Below are positions 1 to 11,124 of a DNA stretch of 64,000 bases, piece by piece. Position 1 is the first letter of the stretch. Every line of letters starts with the position of its first letter. The position numbers were made by a program, and so were the translations under genes. Under the pieces are notes generated by a model that worked only from the letters and a program-made list of their open reading frames with translations, ran no database searches and had not been told where the DNA came from. Source of the DNA: Pleurotus ostreatus/Saccharomyces cerevisiae fusant (taxonomy: Eukaryota > Opisthokonta); NCBI GenBank assembly GCA_024196135.1, contig JAMQCK010000096.1:1-64000 (forward strand), in the 5' to 3' direction.

Positions 1-819
1 GTCGACGCCGCCAGGGCCGCGGCCCCCGCGATCGTCCGGAAGATTGGTGCTGCACTTCAAGCGTCGCCGCTCCACTCCCAGGTTCGGGTTTCCGCCGCAA
101 AACCCTCTCATGCGGGCAACCTGGTGATCGTAGCCGGACCGGAGACCACGGCCAAAGAACTCGTTGCCGCGAGCGACACGATCGTCGCCGCCCTCAAGCC
201 CGAATACCCCATCTGCAGAACGGAACTCGTCGACGTATGGGAGCAGGTAGTCCTGGATCACGTACCGACTGGCGTCGCCAATGATCGTCCGGGCGCTTTC
301 ACCGAAGCCGAGTGCAATACCACCCTCGCCGCCAACAACGCCCTGTACAGGCAGCTCGAACTCAAGACGCCCCCGCGCTGGGTTCGGGATCCTAATTCCT
401 ACACCCCCGGCTCATTCTCGTCCCTCACATTCGCGTTCAGGGATCCGGATGGCACTATGCTACGGCAAGTGCTCGCTTCTGGCACCTTCTATGCCTTCGG
501 CGCGGTGGCCAAGGTTAGACGGTGGAAGCCGAAGCCGCGCACACCTAAAACGCCTACCGCCCCCAAGTCCACCCCCAGCTCCCAACCTCCTGCGCCTATC
601 ACACCCGCCCAACCTCCCAGCCACGATCCCGCAAGGGATGTCGACCCCATGGAAGTGGAGCCAACGACCCGGGCATCCACCGCCTCGAACACGCCTGGCA
701 TGGCTGGTGTCACCACCCGCAGTGGCACGGCTCGCCGCCCTCCCGATTCCTCCCCTCCCGCCCCTGAGCCAAAGAGGCGTAGGCGCGGCGGCGATCGTAG
801 CGATGCCAACAGTGGCTAG
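1..819 (+). CDS. LINE ORF1/Gag-like protein, C-terminal part (5' cut by window edge)
   Basis: The reading frame is open from base 1 to the stop at 819, so the true start lies outside the window. The first ~130 visible residues resemble the Gag-like ORF1 domain of basidiomycete non-LTR retrotransposons: a segment reading GNLVIVAGPETTAKEL, a W..VV.DHVPTG block, a PPRWVRD block and a SSLTFAF..PDG..LR segment ending in FGAVAKVRRWK. A Pro/Ser/Thr-rich linker and a basic cluster (PKRRRRGG) follow, then the stop. In related elements CCHC zinc knuckles and a second ORF with endonuclease and reverse transcriptase normally come next. Neither is visible here, so this is a truncated copy or a co-opted fragment. 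The family call rests on recalled motif resemblance, not on a search. Confidence 0.5.
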   Translation, partial: VDAARAAAPAIVRKIGAALQASPLHSQVRVSAAKPSHAGNLVIVAGPETTAKELVAASDTIVAALKPEYPICRTELVDVWEQVVLDHVPTGVANDRPGAFTEAECNTTLAANNALYRQLELKTPPRWVRDPNSYTPGSFSSLTFAFRDPDGTMLRQVLASGTFYAFGAVAKVRRWKPKPRTPKTPTAPKSTPSSQPPAPITPAQPPSHDPARDVDPMEVEPTTRASTASNTPGMAGVTTRSGTARRPPDSSPPAPEPKRRRRGGDRSDANSG

Positions 820-1173
820 TGCTGGTTTGCAATGTGTCGGGCTAGTTGTAGTTCTCGGTACTCTGTCACTTACGCTGGCATGCCATTTTCCACCTTCAAG
901 TCACCACCTCCTTGCAAAGTCCTCCTACCTACTCCTCACATTCATACCTCACACGTGTTCCTCGTTGTTTCTCGTAGGCTACTTCTGTAGTTTACACCGC
1001 AGTTTGTCTTAGGTACATGATGCGGTATACAAATGTATTTCCCCCCCCCCATCACGGCCACGTGACGTTCTGATCTGATTGAACGTCATGCTCGCAATCT
1101 CATCCGAACTTGCATCGCGCGCCCTTGCTTTTCAGAGCCAGCGTATATCTGCCTAACGGAGATCTGAGTCCAA
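820..1173. other. Intergenic spacer
   Basis: No gene is seen. The stretch holds a C homopolymer near 1039-1050 and otherwise looks like the 3' flank of the Gag-like ORF and the promoter of the TPR gene. Confidence 0.5.
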
Positions 1174-2665
1174 ATGTCAGAACCAAAAAGTAAAACTTCT
1201 CAAGGGAAGCAGCACAAACGGACGAACTGGGACGAAGTCTCCGACTTCGGAGGACTCGATCCAAATCTCATGAGGGTGCGCTTGATCGTCCTTTACTGCT
1301 GTCTGGGAAGCTAACGGACATCTCTCGCAGTCAATACTGTCTGACATGCCAAGCGTGGGACCTTCGGGAGAGAAGAATGACATGGGCGATATCATGGCGT
1401 AGGAATTCGCTCGAACCGAATGGTAGATCCTATCCGCTAAAGCTGAGCAGGTACATGATGAAGCATCCAGAGAAGATGGAAAAGCTCGTCGGTGAGATGC
1501 AGAAGCTGAAGACAAGCACTGGCGTCGACCTTGACAAGTATGACTACAAGTCGCTCAAGGCCACCGTGAAGCCCCAAACCATCTGGGTCGTTCAGCTTGA
1601 AAGAGGCCCTGTTCTCGATCCAAAGACAAGGCAGCCGCTTCCGCTCGATGATATACCGAATACCCCCGGGGCCGTACCCACGTTTACGCTCTATGTCTAC
1701 GATGAGAAGGGTAGCTTTCGTGCCACGCACGACGTCGAGCATCTTCCTCAGCCAGCCGACTTATTGACGTACGTCCTTCCAGTTTTCAGTGTCAGCACGT
1801 ACTTACATGGGGCCGTCATAAGTGCTATACGCATGGCCATCGCGCAACCTCTGCCGCCGCTCAGACCCGCATTGCCGTCGGAATTCCTCGTATCAAGAAA
1901 ATTTTTGCACCTCGCAGACGAGGCCAAACCTTTCCTGGACTCCCTGTCACCGCCAATGACCTGGCGCTTTGAGACTGCTGCAGAGGCTGAGTTCGTTACC
2001 GACGGCGTATATCAAAAGTCCACTGAGGTCGCACAGGCCAGCGGCAAGCTGGCAGCCGAGGCAAAGGACCGGGGCGCTGCTGCGATGAAGCGGCGAGACA
2101 AGGCTCAGGCCATCGCGGAGTACACGACGGCCATCGAACAATGGGAGCGCGCCATAACGCAGAAGCTGTCCGCCGAGGACGAGAAGGATGTACTGGCCAA
2201 GTTGGCGATATGCCATGCGAATCGCGCTGCTGCTCGACTCTTGGACCCTTCGACGTCTGATCTTAATGACGTACTGAAGGATGGGCAAGCTGCGGTGCAT
2301 TATAAGCCAGACTACGCTAAAGGGTGAGTGGACCAGAGGCGGGTTGAGATGTCTGGCTGACATTGTTGGGCAGATATGCTCGGCAGAGCGCTGCTTTGAC
2401 CCGCATGGGCAGAACAGAGGAAGCGATGGATGTTCTCGCGAAAGCTCTGAGAAGGCCCGCCTTGACCGAGGAGGAAGGGCTGGTAGACATGTTGATCGAC
2501 CTGCAGACGGGCGGTCGAGGACTGTCCACGGACGAGGCGACTTTCAAGCAATGGCTGATCGACTTGACGATCAACGACCGCGCGAGCGCCGACAGAGTGC
2601 TGGACTTGAAAGGGGCATGGCACAGGCGCCTCAACGACCACATGGCTCGTTGGAAGAAGACATGA
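1174..2665 (+). CDS. TPR-repeat protein, function unknown
   Basis: Five exons give one frame: 1174-1275, 1331-1398, 1451-1768, 1823-2323 and about 2376-2665. The start MSEPKSKTSQGKQ has no in-frame competitor. The middle part (YMMKHPEKMEKLVGEMQKLK, then KPQTIWVVQLERGPVLDP) has no domain I can name. The C-terminal half carries helical tetratricopeptide units: a stretch rich in A, K and E around AAAMKRRDKAQAIAEYTTAI, then CHANRAAARLL, and after the last intron YARQSAALTRMGRTEEAMDV. TPR solenoids bind partner proteins, often chaperones, but no C-terminal signal or catalytic residue shows which. All junctions follow GT...AG with introns of about 52-55 nt. The locus looks intact. Confidence 0.75.
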
Positions 2666-2980
2666 CCTGTCATACACTGCGATGTACGCCCCAGTATCCC
2701 ATGTACAACCTCATCGTTCAGTGCACTGCACTTCCCTGGACACGCGTCGTTGTAGGGGATCCTGATATGCCGCGACAGCAAGCGAGCTTCTGAACGCAGC
2801 GTTCGACAACGTATTCAAGCCGATGCGTTGCCCTACCGTGAGCAGAAGAGTGGCCGAAGATGTGCGATCGTCACTGGCAGAAATCTCACATCTGAGAATG
2901 CGCGAGATGGCAGCGGTCCTTCCAAATAACTGAGATTACAGTATGAGAGTGTATGCGCAATCCAGGATTATACACCTCCA

Positions 2981-4095
2981 CTACGCGCCGTTGGTACCCT
3001 GCCAGAGGCCGTAAGTCTTCCCGGGTGTCGTCTGCCACAGCCGAATTGTGCCTATCAGATGCACGTCAGTATCTGCAAGGTCTTCAAAACAATGGCACGC
3101 ACCATCCTCTGACCCACTCGCATACATCTCACCATCAGGGCTAAACTCGACGCAATGCACAGGACCATGATGACCCTTCAGAACGTCCCGCTCCGTGCCG
3201 TCTAGGCTATGAACGCGGACCCATTCATCGCCAAGATTACCAGTGACAAAGCGATCCTGCAAGATAGGGTGGATGGAAGCCGAAGAAGGGGAGTAGGGTA
3301 GGTTGACGCTGTGCGTGGTGACTCCACCTCCTGGAAGTTCGGGGATAAAGGCGACAGTGTTCCCGGAGGTGACGACAAGGCGTTTAGTCTGAGGCGACAA
3401 TTCCATAGATTGGATGGGGTTTGGGAACGAAAGGGTTGTGGTGAGCTTCATGGTTCGCAAATCCCACCATCTGGTAAAGCGCGTTAGATCAATGGCGCGT
3501 ACCATGAGGGCATACGCACTTGATCATTCCGTCCTCGCCAGCGGAGACGCCTGTATGTTCGCCCACCCAAACTACGCTCTTGACCGTCCCCTCGTGCGAG
3601 AAAGGACCGGGATCGAGGAGGAAATCGGGTTCCGCGTCCGGTCTAGCGAGATCGAAGATCCTGACTTTCTTCTCTTGACCGCCAGTGAGAATATGGGACG
3701 CGCTAGGCGATATGGCGACGGTGCGGACGATGTGATTATGCGGGAATGAGTGCAGCGCTTCGCCGGAGTATGAGTCCCAGATTTTCCTATCAAAAGGACT
3801 GTCAGCGCGCGCTATCGCGGGAGCATGCAATGGGGACTCACGCAGTGAAGTCAGCGCTCCCAGAGACGGCACGCGACGCGTCTGGACTGAGCTTGGTACT
3901 CCAGACTGCGCCCTTGTGGCCCAAGAAGGTGCCTATCCAGTCGCCAGTCCATTCGCGCAGCATGGGATTGCCATCTTTGCAGCTCGACACGAGAAGAAAG
4001 GAGCCATCGTCCTGAATTGTGGAGAAGGAAAGGTGGGTGACCGGTCTAGTGTGCCCGGGAGCGACGAGCGGCGTGGACTTGGGCTGGTAAGACAT
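2981..4095 (-). CDS. STRAP/Unrip-like WD40-repeat protein
   Basis: The spliced minus-strand product begins MSYQPKSTPLVAPGHTRPV and ends TPGKTYGLWQGTNGA. Its repeat signatures match the serine-threonine kinase receptor-associated protein family: GHTRPVTHLSFS, LLVSSCKDG.PMLREW.GDWIGTFLGHKGAVW, KIWDSYSGEALHSFPHNHIVRTV, LTGGQEKKVRIFDLARPDAEP, and GHHGPVHCVEFSPDGEMYASGSEDG followed, after a short intron near 3045-3100, by TIRLWQTTPGKTYGLW. The family forms a WD40 propeller. In animals STRAP works with the SMN complex and Unr and in TGF-beta signalling; the fungal role is less defined. Seven blades are expected and the visible text fits. The stop is at 2981-2983. The gene is convergent with the TPR gene. 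Confidence 0.9.
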
Positions 4096-6734
4096 GAAGA
4101 AAAGGTTTTAAGAGGTGCTGGAGGTAAGGCGTAAGTATGATGATTATCTTGCAGAGTACTGGCGACGAAATCGTTAAAATGAAGGAGGAGATCGTGTCGT
4201 GGTGATACTAAACAGGCGCGCTGCGCACTGGCCCTACAAAGGCACCAGCAGTCGAAATGTGGTAAACGGAACGAGCACACGCGTGTCGTGTGCAAGCAAG
4301 CCTGCCATATCAGGAAAGTCTTCCAGTATGGTAATTCGTGGCGGTTCGACTTGACCTGCGCGCCGCGCGAAGGCCGATGCACTTTGCAGTCATTCGAGGC
4401 GGGCTTAGCTCTTCGAGAGAGCTATACTATATACAAGCGCTTGAACCTCGCATAAGAGGGGCAGAAGAATTCCTCACACTCACGGTTGTCGCCGAGGAGT
4501 CGAGAAGTCCGGGAAGACTTCCGCGACGTACGTCGTGCGATAGCTTCCTTTTCACAGAAATTCGAGCATCCGAGCGTGTGCATGTCCTAGCTCCCCTTCT
4601 CATCGCCTCTGAGAGGGACTGTCTTACCCGCCTCGGCGGCTTTGACCCCGCAGTGAGCTCAGGCGATGTGAAATATATACAGTGAGGCCACACAGGAGAT
4701 GGTGCATAGATGACTTCATGATCTATGGGGAAGGAGGAGCAGGAGCACCGGATGGTGTCACGAGAGAGGGTGGGCGCTGGACGCTCACTTACCGCTGCCA
4801 CTCGGAGAGAGGTTCCTGTGAGATTTCCCGTCGAAGTAACGATGTCGTGCTCGTCGCCCGCGGTCCTCTGTAGGCGTCGTGGAGCGTGGCTAAACCCTTG
4901 AAGGGGCTTCACCCATGCAAAATTACCAGGAGAGATACGAGTTGCTGCCGACTGGCCATGGCAAAGCTGAAGGCCAGATACCGCCGTAGGTCATTTCCGA
5001 GGAGCGGCACCTACTCCTCGGTCAGACCTGCCTCCTTCGTGAGCATATACTATCGTACGCGATCTCCGCCTGAAGTGCAGCTCACCTTCTCCTTCAACGG
5101 ATTATCGTTGATCATCTCGAAGGCGAACCGTCCAAGCGTTGGGGCACGCAGGGGCGGGTCCTCGGGTTCTTGGAATGGGCCTTTTAATCTCGCAGATAGG
5201 AAGGCCACCGAAGGGCAACAGGACATTACGGGTGACATGCCATGCGACCGGGACTGTATGATGATCAGGGTCTGCTCGTGCAACGGACATAAGGACGTAC
5301 GGGATGCATATATTGATGTGCGGTTAGCGAAGGTTGAATATTCGGAATGCACCAAAATTGTCATACTGCGGTTATTCATCTTCTCGGGTAGAGTAGTGAC
5401 CTTCGTACGACACGACAATGTATCCGATGCGGCATTGGAAAAGATGACATACCTGCTGTGTGCGGCTTGAGGTTCTACGCGCCGCTTGCCTAGGGTGGTA
5501 AGCTCAGTTGGAGACCGTTCTTTTCACCTGCTTCCTGCGTAAGCCTGAGGATTCAGAAGGGGATCGCCAGCGGACCTTGACTGCATGGAAGTGCCCTCGC
5601 TAAACGAGCAAGCGAGGTATGGCAATGGCGAGTCCGGAGACGACTGCATGCGAAGAAGGTTAACAAAAATAGGGAGCGTGGAGTCCGCAGTGGCAAGATT
5701 GTGCAGAGGCGGGGGCGCTCACTGTGCTGTTGCTTGCGTTGAATTCGGCACTGTTTGTGGCGCAGACCAGTAATCATCGCTCGATATTTCGACGAGGGAA
5801 GCGCCTGCGTCGAGCAGCGGATGTTTCTTGGCCTTGATTTATGCTTAACGTTCCGAAAGTCCCATACGTGCTGACGCTTCATTTTTTCGTGTGCGGCAAG
5901 ATCGCAGGATTGGATATTGCTAGAGGTCGCCTTGTTCCACGTCACGGAATGCTTGCCAGCAGTCTGCGCGCACGCCATGCAACGTGATCCTAAGGTACAG
6001 AGACAGATAAGATAAAGTTCGCATACCACTCCACGCTTGCGCGCCTATGAGCTGGGAGATGCGCCAGCACAAGTGGCAATGATGGCTGGGTCGACGGCGT
6101 GACAACGGCAGATCAGCATGGGGACGTCAGAGCTCTGTTCGTTTGTGCGAAAGTGGGGACGAGTTCGCAAAGCAAAGGCCATGCACGGCGGGAGCAGCTA
6201 TATTTTAGCCATGGTCGCAGGAAGATGATGGGCGATGATGTTGAGTGCAGTAAGCACCGGCTAGCGCCGAGCATTTCCCCCACGTGCTGAACAGACCATT
6301 GTCACAGCCTCGTCACGGGCGTCAATAGACCTTGTTCGAAACGATGATCAACGACCAGATGGGCTCTAGGTCCCGAGTCCTGCGCGGACATTGTTTTCTG
6401 ATTGACAATCACCTCTTCGCTGTAATGCTCTAGATCTGGCGGACCTGGACATGTTGCCTTACCCCAAGGAGATCTTCTATCAAACGCCGATATCTCGAAG
6501 AGCTTTGAGCGGTGAGAAGCTGGGCAATCTGACAGAGTTCCGCAGACAGCTTCCCTGTGTGGGGGGTTCCCGCGCCATGCCGCACTCGAACCGCAGACTG
6601 TGGAGATTCTCGCCAACCGATACGTGGGATGGGCGCCCCGCTGTCCTGTTGAGAAAGCGTCTCACGGTCCTCTGCGTTATAAGGGCTGGTGCGCCGCTCA
6701 TGCAAAATTGTGCAGCCCCCTTCGTGCATCCGCC
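4096..6734. other. 2.6 kb region without a recognised gene
   Basis: ORFs of 100-194 codons exist on both strands (for example 4886-5470 plus, 4427-4912 minus, 5050-5418 minus), but none has recognisable domains and I found no splice arrangement that joins them. The first part must hold the STRAP promoter and the last part the sulfate permease promoter. The rest could be a decayed gene, a lineage-specific gene or a non-coding transcript. Confidence 0.5.
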
Positions 6735-9584
6735 ATGCCCGCCGCAGAGCAAGCTAAGGATCTCGGCAAACGTGTTATCGGCTACCAGGACGATGTCCCT
6801 CCCGTCATCGACACGGTCGACTGGCTGAAGGCCAGCGCCGGGGATCCCATGCAGTCGGTATGCCACCTTCATGCCACTCGTACATCCCTCATTGGGCTCA
6901 CCTCATCCCCAGGTTACGCGTTATGTGACCAGCTTGTTCCCCATTCTAAGCTGGCTTCCCCGCTACAGTGCGTGATTCTCCCTTCGTTCGCTAGCATCGC
7001 TCACAGTATCACCGCAGACCTGGGGTGGTTCTACGGCGATGTCGTCGCTGGGATCACCGTCGGAATGGTGCTCGTGCCGCAAGGCATGTCCTACGCTCAG
7101 ATCGCAACCCTGAGCCCCGAGTACGGTCTGTACTCCTCGTTCGTTGGCGTCCTCATTTACTGCGTGAGCTTCCTCCTATACTTAGCGCCTGCCATTCAGG
7201 ACACTGACCCATCATCAGATCTTCGCGACCTCCAAGGATGTATCTATCGGACCGGTGGCCGTCATGTCTCTCACCGTCGCTCAAATCATACGAGAGGTCG
7301 ACGCGGCCGCCCCAGGAGTGTTCAGCGGCCCACAAGTGGGCAATACTCTGTCCTTCATCTGCGGATTCATCGTTCTGGCCATCGGCATGCTCCGCTTGGG
7401 ATGGTTGATCGAATTCATCCCTGCCCCTGCGGTGGCCGGTTTCATGACGGGGTCCGCCATAAGCATTGCCACTAGTCAGCTTCCGGGACTATTTGGTCTT
7501 TCCGGATTTGAGTGCGTATTTCGTGCTCTATGACTGTACCCGATTGCTCATGTCTTCCTCAGCACTCGCGCGGCAACGTACCATGTCATTATCGATTGCC
7601 TCAAACACCTCCCCAAGACAAAGATGGACGCGGCCTTCGGTCTCCCGGCGCTTGTATTTCTTTACGCCGTGCGCTTTGGCTGCGAAAAACTCAGTAAGCG
7701 GTGCCCTCGCTTCAGTAAGTCAATCGTCCTTGTCCCATCATCCTATTGACTCATAGGCAGGTCGTGTCATATTCTTTATTTCGGTTCTACGCAACGCCTT
7801 TGTCATTTTGGTTTTGACGATCGCGTCCTGGCTGTATACGCGGCATAGGCTCGGTCCCAATCAAGACGCATCTCTCTCACCTATCAAGATTTTAGGCGAA
7901 GTACCGCGCGGCTTCCAGCACCTTGGACGTCCCGACATCGACCCCGAGCTACTCAAGGTGTTGGCCAGCGAACTGCCGGTAGCGACGATCATCTTGCTGC
8001 TCGAGCACGTCGCGATAGCGAAGTGTAAGCATGGTTTATGTCTGTCATGTGCGCATCTCATGTATGGCCGTAGCGTTTGGTCGTATTAACGGCTACAAAA
8101 TCAACCCAAACCAGGAGCTTATTGCTATCGGAGTGACGAACAGTGCGTATGTTGTACAACTGAACGATTCGCGACGCTGAACTCGCATAGCTGTTGGTTC
8201 TTGCTTCGGTGCTTACCCGGCTACGGGATCGTTCTCCCGTTCTGCGCTCACAGCTAAGTGCGGTGTTCGCACGCCTGCGAGCGGACTCGCTTCTGCTTTG
8301 GTCGTCCTTGTCGCGCTATACGGTAAGCAGCACTTCGCGACGTATGCCATGAAGCTTACAAACGTCATTCAGGCCTTACTCCCGCTTTCTTCTGGATCCC
8401 ATCGGCTGCACTCTCTGCGGTCATCATCCACGCCGTCGCCGACTTGGTCACGTCGCCCGCTCAAGTATGTTTGCATGACAGCCTCGCAGACATGTCGCAT
8501 ATTAACGTCTTCGCTAGGTATATCAATACTGGAGGATCTCTCCTGTCGAGTTCGTCATCTGGGTCGCAGCGGTCCTGTGCACGATATTCGCCACCATTGA
8601 GGACGGCATCTACGTTGCCATCTGCGCCTCGTTGGCGTTCCTCTTGATCCGCGTCGCTCATCCTCGCGGAAAGTTCTTGGGCAAGGTCACTCTGAGGAGC
8701 GACTCCGACGGAGATGAAAACAGGGATGTCTATGTTTCTCTAGCCGACGACGGTATCAAGAATCCGGCCGTCTACGTCTCGCCCCCTGCGCCCGGCGTCA
8801 TCGTTTATCGTTTCGAGGAGAGCTACCTCTACCCGAACCAGCACATCTTCAACTCGGCGCTTGTCGATCACGTTCAGGAGACGACCAGGCGTGGCAAGGA
8901 CCTCTCCACTGTCAGCTACGCCGATCGCCCCTGGAACGACCCAGGTCCCAAGAACGGCTCCACAAGCGCGGACGACAAGAAGTTGCCTCTTCTACGCGCT
9001 ATCGTGCTCGACTTCTCCTCTATGTGAGTAATTCTCTCGTCCAGTAAAACATGTTCCTGACAGAGCTCTCCAGATCGCACATCGACACCACTGCGGTTCA
9101 GACGCTGATCGACACTCGCGCCGAGATCGAGCGGTGGACGGACAGCCCCGTTGAGGTATGTCCTTCGTCGCGTCCGTCTTGATCAGGCAACTAACTTCTG
9201 CTCCAGTTCCACTTTGCCACCATCACCTCGCCTTGGGTTCGCCGCGCTCTCATTGCCGGCGGTTTCGGCTTCAGTCACGATGGCGCCCACGTCCCCCACG
9301 AAATCGCACCGGTCGTTCCATACAGAGACAACGAGTCGCGGACCGAGACCTTGACCTACGGCAAGGATGATTTGGAATCGGGAGGCAAGAACGGGAAGTC
9401 CATTGGGGAGATCACGGAGGTGCCCGTATCGCCGTCTGGGAAGTCGTCCGTGACTAGCAGCTACGAGGCTGTCATGCGCGCGGACACACCCTTCTTCCAC
9501 GTCGACCTCACTGCTGCTATTCGTGCTGCGGAGCGGACCGCTGAGCGGGCCAGTGCTATCGAGGACGCCACAGCCGTGATCTAG
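6735..9584 (+). CDS. Sulfate permease (SLC26/SulP family, STAS domain)
   Basis: A proton-coupled sulfate uptake transporter of the plasma membrane, the first step of sulfur assimilation. The start MPAAEQAKDLGKRV is followed by about ten short introns. Family landmarks in order: the SulP entry VAGITVGMVLVPQGMSYAQI; the motif IFATSKDVSIGPVAVMSLTV; the membrane helices FIVLAIGMLRLGWLIEFIPAPAVAGF and GSAISIATSQLPGL; LLLEHVAIAK and FGRINGYKINPNQELIAIG; GSCFGAYPATGSFSRSAL, the conserved PATGSFSR box; and WVAAVLCTIFATIEDGIYVAI. The C-terminal STAS domain begins near YRFEESYLYPN and includes RAIVLDFSSM|SHIDTTAVQTL. The tail is Ser/Gly-rich. The gene is full length. In fungi such permeases are switched by the sulfur-control circuit; the MET30/sconB homologue of this genome lies 45 kb downstream. 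Confidence 0.95.
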
Positions 9585-9919
9585 AGGGTTTGGCATGCTG
9601 TATGGATCGACGGAATACACTCAAAGGAATGTTGGTCGGCGCACGGACTCCTTCATCTATGTACACCACCATCTCTAGTTATCATCTTTTATTCGCAATC
9701 GTTAGATCTATTCTCACCGCATGTTGTATGTACAGACCACAACGAAGATGTAGCAGTCGTCAGTACTTTAGTATCTGTCCGCGCAACACAATGCGTTCGA
9801 AAGGACATGAAGGCCTGTCCCAAAGTTCGACGTCGTGATCCGGAACTTACCGTCTACGACTGATCAAGGACGCGTGCGGGCGGCGCAGTGATCGGGCGCT
9901 TAGCACGGGGCGTAGCGCC
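9585..9919. other. Intergenic spacer
   Basis: The 3' flank of the sulfate permease and the promoter of the TACO1-like gene. No further ORF or repeat is supported. Confidence 0.4.
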
Positions 9920-11124
9920 ATGTTCTTGTCTCGCGCGGTCGCGTTCTCTCAGCGAAGGTGTTTCTCCTTTACGCCCCTTGCGCTCTCGGGCCATAATAAA
10001 GTGCCTGCGCCACCTTCGCAAGGTCTACGTCTGCTTATGCTCGTGTACAGTGGTCGAAAATCAAGGAGAAGAAGGGCGCGAACGACGCTAAGAAAGGTGC
10101 CGCCCACGGCAAAGCGACTCGAGTGCGTAGCGCGCCTGGTCATCGTGTGCGGCTGATTGACCTTCTTTAGCTCATCGCCGTTGCAGTAAGATGTGCGTAC
10201 AGATTCCGCCCTTGCTCAGGGAAGTCCACTGACCGCTCCAATCAGCTGGGGGCTCGCCGGATCCCGCCAAGAATATCGCGCTTGCGAACACTATCAAGCG
10301 TCTGCGAGAGCAAGATACGCCCAAAGACATCATTGAGCGAGCGCTCGCGAAGGTGAGCGCCACAGTATTGCGGGCTTTCCAGAAGGCTCTGACCGGCACC
10401 GTCCAGGCTGCGTCCGCAAGAGATGCGAAGGGCGAGTACCTCACCTATGAGGCCTTAGTCCATAATGTGGGGCTCATGATGTATGCTCCCCGCAGAATCG
10501 TACTGCGTGCGGCCCTGAGTAACGCTTGACAGAGAGACCTTGACGGAGAATCCGAAGAGGACCGTAGGACGCGTCCGGGAGCTCCTGAACGAGCACAAGT
10601 GCGTGCGCTCACGTGTTCCTCACCGCTGGACATTGCTAAGCTCAAAAACAGCGCGCGTATGGCATCCGTCGCGTTCATGTTCAACCGGGTCGGCCTTGTC
10701 AGGGTTGCGGTACCGAAGGAGGGTATCACGAATGACGAGGTGGCTTCAAAGGTTACACAGATCATCGAGACTGGACTAGGAGCGGACTGTCTAGACTTCC
10801 ATCCGTACCCGGAGAGCGAGAAGGAAGCTGTCTTAGACGTACGTCTCGCATCCCGCTCTCCATTCCATTGGCATGGGTCTGACGAGAACGTAGTTCACCT
10901 GCGAGCCGACACAGCTGGCGGCGTTGGAAGCGGCGCTGGCTGCGGACGGCACCTGCACGGTCATCTCCGCTGAGCAGGCTTATCTGCCGAAGGACGAAGC
11001 GCAGGTTGAAGACGAAGATGGTGAGAAAGTAGCCAAGCTTGTGGAGGACCTTCAGGAGAACGAGGATGTGATTCGGGTTACGACAACTCTAGACTCACTC
11101 GGCTCTGGTAGTGAGGATGAATGA
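9920..11124 (+). CDS. TACO1/YebC-family mitochondrial translational activator
   Basis: The product starts MFLSRAVAFSQRRCFSFTP, an Arg/Ser-rich, acid-free N-terminus typical of a mitochondrial presequence. The family signature SGHNK|WSKIKEKKGANDAKK follows, spliced at the bar. Further exons give LIAVAV, GG(S)PDPAKNIALANTIKRLREQDTPKDIIERALAK, EYLTYEALVHN, and the core block around LTENPKRTVGRVRELLNEHK. Then come SARMASVAFMFNRVGLVRVAV and LAALEAALAADGTCTVISAEQAYLP. The C-terminus is ENEDVIRVTTTLDSLGSGSEDE. In mammals TACO1 is needed for translation of COX1 mRNA; bacterial YebC relatives act at ribosomes or as regulators. Introns are short but there are about seven, so some junctions are uncertain (notably around 10340-10400 and 10460-10530). 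Confidence 0.85.

Noticed and set aside
4886..5470. A 194-codon plus-strand ORF in the gene-poor region.
   Set aside because: No domain, no consistent codon pattern and competing ORFs on the other strand. I record it only as part of the unassigned region.
6281..6286. A CACGTG palindrome upstream of the sulfate permease as a Cbf1/Met4-type site.
   Set aside because: CACGTG occurs at about a dozen places in the window, including next to unrelated genes, so it is not enriched here. It also lies about 450 bp from the start.
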